This document shows positions 1-5,490 of a DNA stretch of 8,125 bases, piece after piece. Each line of letters opens with the position of its first letter. Position 1 is the stretch's first letter. The stretch is from Candidatus Poseidoniaceae archaeon (lineage in GTDB: Archaea > Thermoplasmatota > Poseidoniia > Poseidoniales > Poseidoniaceae). The translations under genes were made by a program, and so were the position numbers. Below the pieces are notes generated by a model that searched no databases, was not told where the DNA came from, and saw only the letters and a program-made list of their open reading frames with translations. The stretch covers positions 2,596 to 10,720 of the forward strand of contig DUIP01000118.1 of NCBI GenBank assembly GCA_013330285.1, given 5' to 3'.

Positions 1-2151
1 CACGGAGAACGAGTTTCGTACTATGTCACTGGTAAAGATGCACAAAACAATGCTGTCGCCATGGGGAAGGGTCCAGTGTGCCCCGATTCTACAATTTCAT
101 GCGGTTATGCTCCTGGAGAAACCGTTCCAGACTGGGACAATGATTTGGGTACATACAAAATCCGCGTCGAATTTGAACCAGAATTAGATCTTGATAATTC
201 AACGATTCTAGGACACGATGACAAAGCTCCATTGCATCCAGGTATTCCATATTCAGCTCAAATTGTTCTTTCGGATCGCAACGGTTGGCAAGACATCCAA
301 TATGTTCAACTCGCTCTTGGAGGCGATTATGAGGATGAAGACACTTCACTGTTCATCTCCTTGATGGCAGATGAAGACGGAATGCCAACGGCCATCATGG
401 AAGCAGGTTCCAGCTACATTGCTGTGTCAAACCTCTATTCATCTGTTTCAATCGATGAAAACAACAACAGCATCATCAAGATTCTAGCACGGTTCCAACT
501 CACATGGACCTTCCCTGAACTGTTTGATACCAATGGCGAAAATCGAATCATTCCGAAGGTTTTGGTGACGGATTTACCTTGTAATGATGGCGAAGTCACC
601 CCTTGTTTTGAAGCAAAGGCAGGACTCGGTAATGATGCATGGAGCCTCGACAATGATTTCCGATTCGATACAATGGATGGACACATTCGTGCGGTTGAAC
701 TCCGTGATGGTACCAATCACTACAACAATGAATTCAGTGAAACCCTCATCGGGGCAGGACAAGCACTGAGAGTGACTGGCCGTGTCTTGTTCTCAGAAGA
801 CGACACGCCTGCTCCTGCAGGTGCATTTGACGTTGTGTTTGGGGATTACGATTACCAATGGCGAACCTCCACAAGGGATGGTGGCGAATTCAGTTTGGAT
901 CTGTTGATTCCATCCGTTCGTTCGGGACACCTCGATTTGAGATTAGATCTTGATGATTTACCTGGAATTGCTCTCGACGAGACACCGATTATCCCTCGGG
1001 TTCGACTTGCTGTTGACAGTTCCCGTCCAACCATTTCGGCCATCTCCCTCAATGAGGTTTCACCCGGTGACCCACTCTCGATTGGTGATGCTGGAGACCT
1101 TCTGGTCATGCTGGAAACACTCGACGATTACGGTTTCAATCTTGATGAGCCAGCGGTGCTGCATTACCGCGTGAGGGCTGGTGAGGCTGAGATTTCGCGC
1201 GGAAGTGTACCTCTACCTGACACCACCCCGTTCGGTGAACAATTCTTCTGGACTGGCTACCTTGACTTGACCGATGCCGGTGCCACAATGCTCCTACCTT
1301 CCTATATGGTCGATGTCTGGGTCTCGGGCTCTGACGACGCTGGTAATCCGTTTGATACCATGGACAATTCTCTGTTAACACCAATTGCTTCATGGCCACT
1401 GGCTCTGCTTGGGCCATCGCTTGATCTCAGCCATGAGGACACAATGATTTCATGGAGCAACCCTTCACCAGTTGAAGGCGAGGCTGTCAACCTCAATGTC
1501 GCAGTTCTGAACCAAGGTGGTAAGGGTGATGTCGCTTATGTGCTCCAACGGGCCGTCGAAGGTGGCTTCTGGGCAGAAGTCGTTCGAGTCGATGTTGTAG
1601 CCTCAGCTGGTGCATTCGTCGAAGTTCAACTTGGTACAGTGGCCGATGTTCCTCAAGGCCAAAGCGTCGAGTACCGTTTGGTGGTTCTTGTCGATGAAGT
1701 CGAGATGGACCGTCGCACCGTTGATCCTTTGATTGTGAAGGGCGAAACCGTCCGTGACGGTGATGCGCTTGCTCAACAGGCTTCAGAAAGCACCTTTGCC
1801 ATTGTCCTTTACCTCGTTGCTCTGCTTTCATTATCGCTTGCAATGTGGATGCTTGTTATGAACAGAAGGATTCGTACTGAAGGGCTTGAAGGCGGAATCA
1901 GCGATGAAACCCAGTCTGTTGTTGATGAAATGAATTCAAAGAAAGAGGTGCCTGAAGTGTTCAGCAATGAGCCTCAACAACCACCGGCGCCTGCTCCCCA
2001 ACCTGCACCGGTGGCTGCACCTGCTCCATCACCAACGGTTCCCGGCCAGCGTGCCCCACCACCTCTACCGCCAACGGGCTTACCTGAAGGTTGGACACAA
2101 GAACAGTGGAACCACTTTGGTTGGCAGTACGTTGAGTCAATGATGAAGTGA
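1..2151 (+). CDS. Large surface-anchored beta-sandwich protein, C-terminal membrane helix and Pro-rich tail (5'-partial)
   Basis: The frame is open from base 1, so the gene begins upstream; 716 residues are visible. Most of it (about 1-590) reads as an acidic extracellular protein rich in beta-strand patterns and D/N/G turns. Segments from about 260, 338 and 484 look like successive Ig-like or carboxypeptidase-regulatory-like sandwiches; the last (about 484-580, SWSNPSPVEGEAVNLNV) resembles CARDB-type domains. One membrane helix lies at about 599-620, followed by basic NRRIR, which predicts an outside ectodomain and a cytoplasmic tail. The tail has a Pro/Ala-rich stretch (about 658-692) and ends in an aromatic motif, G697-W-T-x-E-Q-W703 through Y710. 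No catalytic motif is visible. The role is inferred to be a surface receptor, adhesin or cell-wall component. The next gene follows immediately and may overlap the stop. Confidence 0.85.
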   Translation, partial: HGERVSYYVTGKDAQNNAVAMGKGPVCPDSTISCGYAPGETVPDWDNDLGTYKIRVEFEPELDLDNSTILGHDDKAPLHPGIPYSAQIVLSDRNGWQDIQYVQLALGGDYEDEDTSLFISLMADEDGMPTAIMEAGSSYIAVSNLYSSVSIDENNNSIIKILARFQLTWTFPELFDTNGENRIIPKVLVTDLPCNDGEVTPCFEAKAGLGNDAWSLDNDFRFDTMDGHIRAVELRDGTNHYNNEFSETLIGAGQALRVTGRVLFSEDDTPAPAGAFDVVFGDYDYQWRTSTRDGGEFSLDLLIPSVRSGHLDLRLDLDDLPGIALDETPIIPRVRLAVDSSRPTISAISLNEVSPGDPLSIGDAGDLLVMLETLDDYGFNLDEPAVLHYRVRAGEAEISRGSVPLPDTTPFGEQFFWTGYLDLTDAGATMLLPSYMVDVWVSGSDDAGNPFDTMDNSLLTPIASWPLALLGPSLDLSHEDTMISWSNPSPVEGEAVNLNVAVLNQGGKGDVAYVLQRAVEGGFWAEVVRVDVVASAGAFVEVQLGTVADVPQGQSVEYRLVVLVDEVEMDRRTVDPLIVKGETVRDGDALAQQASESTFAIVLYLVALLSLSLAMWMLVMNRRIRTEGLEGGISDETQSVVDEMNSKKEVPEVFSNEPQQPPAPAPQPAPVAAPAPSPTVPGQRAPPPLPPTGLPEGWTQEQWNHFGWQYVESMMK

Positions 2152-2162
2152 GGCTTTTCTCA

Positions 2163-2615
2163 ATGTCGGATGAACAAGACAGTGCTGTTGACGGCATGGT
2201 CACCATGCAAGAGCGTGTTGTCAATTTGATCAACCAGTTGAACATGCCTCTTATCGAGGTGAGCCTTGTGATTGGTCGCCACATAGCGGGCCTCTCTCGC
2301 TCACTTGATGCTCACATCGAAGCCACTGGTCAAGCATATAATGAGCGAATCACAGCGCCATGGCCCATTGAAGAGGGCACTTCTGGCGATGTAAGTGCGA
2401 CATTTGATCTTGAAAAGGTCTTCAAGATTATCGATGAAGACCGCATGGATATTCTTTCAACCTTGATCAGAGTCACCTTGGTCGAAATTGAAGCGACCCT
2501 TGCAGAGGGTTTGCTCGCTTTACGCCCATGGGAGGCCCTATCGAGATCTCAATTGGCTAGAGCACAGGGGCCAGGACAACTGTTCTCTCCATTGGAAATT
2601 CCCGAAGACTGGTGA
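2163..2615 (+). CDS. Small helical cytoplasmic protein, unknown function
   Basis: I do not recognise this family. From ATG 2163 the product is 150 residues, without signal peptide, membrane helix or Cys motif. It is acidic and mostly helical: one amphipathic helix at about 10-50 (MQERVVNLINQLNMPLIEVS) and another at about 80-125 (LEKVFKIIDEDRMDILSTLI, then EIEATLAEGLLAL), joined by a Pro/Gly-containing linker. It ends in an aromatic/acidic tail (PLEIPEDW). An upstream in-frame GTG at 2148 overlaps the previous stop as GTGA and would add MRLFS. I prefer ATG 2163 because GAGG at 2150-2153 sits 9 bases before it, but the GTG start is possible. Tight coupling to the surface-protein gene suggests co-expression; it could be a partner of that protein's cytoplasmic tail, which is inference only. 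Confidence 0.75.
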   Translation: MSDEQDSAVDGMVTMQERVVNLINQLNMPLIEVSLVIGRHIAGLSRSLDAHIEATGQAYNERITAPWPIEEGTSGDVSATFDLEKVFKIIDEDRMDILSTLIRVTLVEIEATLAEGLLALRPWEALSRSQLARAQGPGQLFSPLEIPEDW

Positions 2616-2640
2616 TGCATGGGTTTGAAAATATGGAGCT

Positions 2641-2645
2641 GGAGG
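2641..2645 (+). promoter_or_regulatory. Shine-Dalgarno of the metalloprotease gene
   Basis: GGAGG, extended to GGAGGGG, lies 7 bases before ATG 2653. It is one of the clearest ribosome-binding sites in the window and fixes that start. The 37-base gap after the preceding gene holds no clear terminator or TATA element, so read-through from upstream is likely. Confidence 0.7.
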
Positions 2646-2652
2646 GGAATTC

Positions 2653-3444
2653 ATGAAGAGGTTCAAAACTGGAGTGATACTGTTCCTTCTCCTTCTCTTG
2701 GCGCCACTTTCCGGTTGCACTGGTGCAACAAATGCTGCGAATGATTTGTTCGAAAATTACGGGATACCGGGTGGTCTTGCCCTCGCTTGTCTTGATGACA
2801 GTTCGTACACGCGACTTGTCCTTGAAATCGATTATGAGGAGGGCTACAAACCAGAAACTTCGAGCACCGATATGCTGGTCGAACGGCTCGAAGCCGTGTG
2901 TGACAAACCGAACGGCATCGATGTGAAATTCACGCTGTCTGAATTCAATCACCAAGGCACGTGGACTGCAGAAGATGTTCGCGACAAAAGCAGGGATGCA
3001 AAAGAAACCGAACCTCGCGACGGCTCAACACTCACATGGCAATTGATCTTCCCTTCAAACACTTACGAAGATGACAATGTGCTGGGTGTCGCAGTCGATG
3101 CCTCGACGATTGCTATTTTTGGTGAAACTGTCGATGATTCGGCAGGGTGGTTTAATCGCCCGTCTGCTGAAGAAGTTGAGAACAGTGTGATGGTTCACGA
3201 AGTTGGCCACCTTTTGGGTCTTGTCAACCTCGTCTACACATCACCCGCAGACCACGAAGACAGCGAGAACAAGGGTCACTCCAACAATGAAGACTCTGTC
3301 ATGTATTGGGCCATCAACTCACGCTCCGTAGGCTCATTCTTCTCAGGTGATTTACCAACAGAATTTGATCAAGATGACCTTAATGACCTTTCAGGAATGG
3401 CCGATGGGTCAATTCCTACAGAGAACCAACTGTGGCGACCTTAG
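2653..3444 (+). CDS. Lipoprotein zinc metalloprotease (zincin)
   Basis: A 263-residue predicted exported protease. Residues 1-21 form a lipoprotein signal: basic MKRFK, a hydrophobic Leu-rich core, and a lipobox L19-S-G-C22, so Cys22 is probably lipid-anchored on the outer face of the membrane. The catalytic motif is H182-E-V-G-H186-L-L-G189-L-V-N192: two His ligands and the catalytic Glu183 are present. The usual third ligand position of HExxHxxGxxH/D is Asn192. Downstream are H201 (DHED) and H209, either of which could complete the site, then S215-V-M217-Y-W, which fits a Met-turn. From memory, the arrangement resembles a group of bacterial membrane metalloproteases with HEFGHLxGLVN, a later H-x-D and LMY. 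The substrate is unknown. It follows the surface-protein gene on the same strand, consistent with an envelope role. Its TAG stop interlocks with the stop of the convergent gene. Confidence 0.85.
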   Translation: MKRFKTGVILFLLLLLAPLSGCTGATNAANDLFENYGIPGGLALACLDDSSYTRLVLEIDYEEGYKPETSSTDMLVERLEAVCDKPNGIDVKFTLSEFNHQGTWTAEDVRDKSRDAKETEPRDGSTLTWQLIFPSNTYEDDNVLGVAVDASTIAIFGETVDDSAGWFNRPSAEEVENSVMVHEVGHLLGLVNLVYTSPADHEDSENKGHSNNEDSVMYWAINSRSVGSFFSGDLPTEFDQDDLNDLSGMADGSIPTENQLWRP

Positions 3445-3770
3445 TCAGTGTTGGCGCCAACTTTTGTCGCCTCGCTCCACGCATCGTAAATTGAGTACAG
3501 ATAGAGCCCTGCCCAAAGGATCAGCGTCAATGCGAGTGGGATTTGCAAGAGAAACCAATCGAAGCCACGGCGGTGTTTTCGAGTGAAATGTTGGCCGAGG
3601 AAAAGGAACGGCACTGCCGCAAGAAGCGCTGCGACCAATGGCCTGAGCGTCCCCCATGCCCCTACTCCAAAGGTAATTTGGCGCCATACTTCTCGAATGA
3701 ACCGAACTTCCCTGCGATCGCTGAGGTCTCTTTTTTCTTCAGAAGGGAACTGTACGACCATATCTTCCAA
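3441..3770 (-). CDS. Small two-helix membrane protein, unknown function
   Basis: Using the TTG at 3770-3768 the product has 109 residues. A charged N-terminal region (about 10-31, EEKRDLSDRREVRFIREVWR) precedes two membrane helices, about 42-59 (LRPLVAALLAAVPFLFLG) and about 72-93 (WFLLQIPLALTLILWAGL). A basic loop, R64-K-H-R-R68, joins them, and the second helix runs into Y92-S-I-Y-D-A-W98. An ending of this type is common in small membrane proteins of unknown function; no enzymatic motif is seen. The start was chosen because a full GGAGGTGA lies 4 bases before this TTG. Alternatives are ATG 3761, now too far from that site, and ATG 3860, whose extra Pro/Gly/Gln-rich 30 residues do not look conserved and which lacks such a site. 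The gene is convergent with the protease gene and divergent from the C15-Nudix gene. Confidence 0.75.
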   Translation of the reverse strand: MEDMVVQFPSEEKRDLSDRREVRFIREVWRQITFGVGAWGTLRPLVAALLAAVPFLFLGQHFTRKHRRGFDWFLLQIPLALTLILWAGLYLYSIYDAWSEATKVGANTD

Positions 3771-3774
3771 TTGC

Positions 3775-3782
3775 TCACCTCC
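3775..3782 (-). promoter_or_regulatory. Full-length Shine-Dalgarno that decides a TTG start
   Basis: Read on the minus strand this is GGAGGTGA, a full match to the 3' end of archaeal 16S rRNA. The GGAGG core is 7 bases from TTG 3770 and 16 bases from ATG 3761, so spacing favours the rare TTG start for the two-helix membrane protein. Confidence 0.6.
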
Positions 3783-3866
3783 GCGTCTTGGTCCATGCTG
3801 AGTGGTTGGCTTTGTCAAGATGACGCCTCCTTGTGGTGCATTGGGATGAAAAACCTCCACCCTCAG

Positions 3867-3871
3867 GGAGG
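3867..3871 (+). promoter_or_regulatory. Candidate ribosome-binding site of the C15-Nudix gene
   Basis: GGAGG inside CAGGGAGGGCC lies only 3 bases before GTG 3875. The spacing is short but it is the only purine-rich match nearby. The 104-base gap between the two divergent starts (3771-3874) must hold both promoters; no convincing archaeal TATA box was recognised there. Confidence 0.35.
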
Positions 3872-3874
3872 GCC

Positions 3875-4888
3875 GTGGTCGGCATCCTTCTCACAGGCTT
3901 CGAGCCATTTGGTGGCTCAGATGTGAACGTTTCAATGGATGTTGTCAATGCATTTGAGAAACGGATATTGATTGAAGATCCTTGGAAGGATTTGGGCCCG
4001 TCACGACCATCACTTACCGTCGATGTAGAACGGTCCATTCTGTCTGTTGACCGCGAGGGGTCGCTCAAGGTTGCAAAAAGAATTGACAATGGTGAGTCAT
4101 GGTCTGCAATCTTGCACTTGGGCGTCTGTGGATCATGCTCAGTGCCTCGAATTGAAACAGTAGCTGAAGATCGTCTGGCGATGAGAATTCCCGACAATGG
4201 CGGCAGGCAAGTAGCCGGATCGACCCTTTCTGGTGACGGTGATTTGAGGATTACCTGTTCAACAAAGCATTGGTTTCAGTCATGGGTGACTGACGCTGAA
4301 GTTTCCATCGATGCTGGGGCGTATTTGTGCAATGAGACATTGTATCGAAGCCTCGAAGCCAATCGAGAAAAATCCATTCCAATTCTCTTCTTACACCTAC
4401 CACCTGCAGAGGTCTATCCAATTGAAAAAAGTATCAAGGTTGTGAACGATGTCATCGCTCGTATGCTGTTCAAGCCAGTGGTCCATGTGGTTGGATCTCT
4501 TTTCACCGAGGATGGAAAATTCCTGGTTGCCCGTCGAGCTGAACATGAACGCCATCCGGGCACATGGGAATTTCCAGGTGGAAAATTGGAACGAGGAGAA
4601 TCTATGCAATCGGCCATTGTTCGTGAGGTCAAGGAAGAATTTGGCTGGTCCGTCACTGCAGGATCTTCAATCGGAAGATGGCACCATGAATTGGAGGATG
4701 TCATCATCGCACTCGATATTTTGTCGTGCTCTTTCATTGGACAACACCCATCCTATCAACCCGATGTTCGGTGGACTTCTCACGATTCTGTTCAGTGGCA
4801 TACATCTACGACCTGTGGCTTTCTCACTTTTACTGGGTCGGACGATGAGGTCGTCGCACAAATCAAACAATTGGATTTGATCGACTAA
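3875..4888 (+). CDS. pcp: Fusion protein: pyroglutamyl-peptidase I (C15) domain plus MutT-like Nudix hydrolase
   Basis: A single 337-residue chain with two complete enzyme domains. Residues 1-200 are pyroglutamyl-peptidase I, a family of about 200-215 residues that removes N-terminal pyroglutamate from peptides. They include the opening GILLTGFEPFGG, E94 (IETVAEDR, aligning without gaps to the family's ERVAIN...RIPDN), C152 (AGAYLCN) and H174 (FLHLPP), the expected Glu/Cys/His catalytic set. Residues 201-337 are a Nudix hydrolase. After FLVARR and GTWEFPGG, the Nudix box runs G236-x5-E242-x7-R250-E-V-x-E-E-x-G257-W, and GTWEFPGGKLE is typical of MutT-type 8-oxo-dGTP or related NTP pyrophosphatases. 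A short helix leads straight into the Nudix strand, so no linker is visible. GTG 3875 was chosen because C15 proteins begin just before this strand; GTG 3833 and 3836 are in-frame alternatives adding 13-14 residues. The product is probably cytoplasmic. The TAA stop interlocks with the convergent UPF0201 gene. Confidence 0.9.
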   Translation: MVGILLTGFEPFGGSDVNVSMDVVNAFEKRILIEDPWKDLGPSRPSLTVDVERSILSVDREGSLKVAKRIDNGESWSAILHLGVCGSCSVPRIETVAEDRLAMRIPDNGGRQVAGSTLSGDGDLRITCSTKHWFQSWVTDAEVSIDAGAYLCNETLYRSLEANREKSIPILFLHLPPAEVYPIEKSIKVVNDVIARMLFKPVVHVVGSLFTEDGKFLVARRAEHERHPGTWEFPGGKLERGESMQSAIVREVKEEFGWSVTAGSSIGRWHHELEDVIIALDILSCSFIGQHPSYQPDVRWTSHDSVQWHTSTTCGFLTFTGSDDEVVAQIKQLDLID

Positions 4889-5400
4889 ACCCAGGTGCTT
4901 GCATCACCATCGCTGGCCATCGCTCGTTCATCATCAATGGTGCGTGGCACACTGTCTCTACCTTTGTGCCATGTCGCTGCATGCAACCAATCGGTCAAAT
5001 TTGGTGAACGTAATGTCACTTCAATCACGCCACCAAGTGGCATTTCTCCAGGCAGTGGAAACGCCACTTTCGAAGCCAAAGCAGCTTGCCTTGCGATTTG
5101 GAATACGGTTGTGTCTCCTTTCAAATGGCGCCCCATTGCATCCAATGCGGTATCCAAGATCCTCTGAGTGTGGAGCATGGTCAAAAATTGCCCAATCGGT
5201 ACCTGATCGGCCTGCCAAATATGGTTGCTCGCTGCTCCGAATTCGGGTCCTTGGATTTCCTCTGGAAGTGGGAACTCGGGGAATAATGTTCGAATCGAAT
5301 TCGCAACCTTGTTCGGGTCGTCTGCACCCTGAAGTTCTGTTTTGATGTGAATCTCAATGCCTTCATTCACCCCGTTGAGCTTGACAAGGGGTTGGTCCAT
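4885..5400 (-). CDS. UPF0201 family archaeal RNA-binding-like protein
   Basis: From ATG 5400 the product has 171 residues. The core (about 11-130) matches the archaeal UPF0201/DUF54 pattern: an opening strand (IEIHIKTELQ) followed by DDPNKVANSIRTLFPEF, then the helix QRILDTALDAMGRHLKG, the Q-A-A segment ARQAALASKVAF and the closing strand PLGGVIEVTL. Family members adopt an RL5-like fold and are thought to bind RNA; no exact biochemical role is known to me. The usual NKQAA signature reads ARQAA here. Residues 131-171 are a C-terminal extension with three Trp (DWLHAATWHK...STWV) beyond the usual family length. ATG 5400 was chosen because family proteins begin shortly before the first strand. 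The frame stays open to TTG 5508 with a His-rich reading (HLFASHHRERHVHVH) that would overlap the divergent glycosyltransferase start, so it is less likely. Confidence 0.8.
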   Translation of the reverse strand: MDQPLVKLNGVNEGIEIHIKTELQGADDPNKVANSIRTLFPEFPLPEEIQGPEFGAASNHIWQADQVPIGQFLTMLHTQRILDTALDAMGRHLKGDTTVFQIARQAALASKVAFPLPGEMPLGGVIEVTLRSPNLTDWLHAATWHKGRDSVPRTIDDERAMASDGDASTWV

Positions 5401-5460
5401 ATCCCGCCCAGTTGATTCATGCACATGAACATGCCTTTCTCGATGATGGGAAGCGAAGAG

Positions 5461-5475
5461 GTGAATATCTTTCAC
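5461..5475. repeat. Short inverted repeat in the divergent gap
   Basis: GTGAA-TATCT-TTCAC has perfect 5-base arms around a 5-base centre, ending 15 bases before the glycosyltransferase ATG. It lies in the 90-base gap between the divergent UPF0201 and glycosyltransferase genes (5401-5490). It could be an operator or a chance match. Nothing else in this gap stands out, and no clear TATA box is visible. Confidence 0.25.
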
Positions 5476-5490
5476 TAAAACCCAACCCAC

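Noticed and set aside
1136..1843. Long open frames antisense to the first gene (for example 1493-1843 minus).
   Set aside because: They are compositionally biased (many His, Arg, Gln, Pro), have no recognisable motif, and lie opposite a well-supported gene.
2148..2162. GTG start giving a GTGA overlap between the first two genes.
   Set aside because: Possible, but ATG 2163 has a GAGG at 9-base spacing and is the more usual codon. It is kept as an alternative in the feature entry.
3729..3738. T-rich tract on the plus strand as an archaeal terminator for the protease gene.
   Set aside because: It is almost 300 bases past the stop, lies inside the opposing gene, and is only six T long.
3723..3745. 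Run of six A on the minus strand (GAAGAAAAAAGAG) as a programmed frameshift site.
   Set aside because: The phase is GAA-AAA-AGA, which does not fit the A-AAA-AAG slippery heptamer, and the zero frame continues into clear membrane helices.
4455..4500. The C15-Nudix chain might be two genes joined by a sequencing error.
   Set aside because: The frame is continuous, the C15 C-terminal helix runs smoothly into the Nudix first strand, no internal stop or ribosome-binding site was seen at the junction, and both domains are complete. Comparison with relatives is still the deciding test.
5435..5450. GATGATGG resembling a C box of a C/D guide RNA.
   Set aside because: It differs from RTGATGA by one base, and no properly spaced D box or internal C'/D' pair was found.
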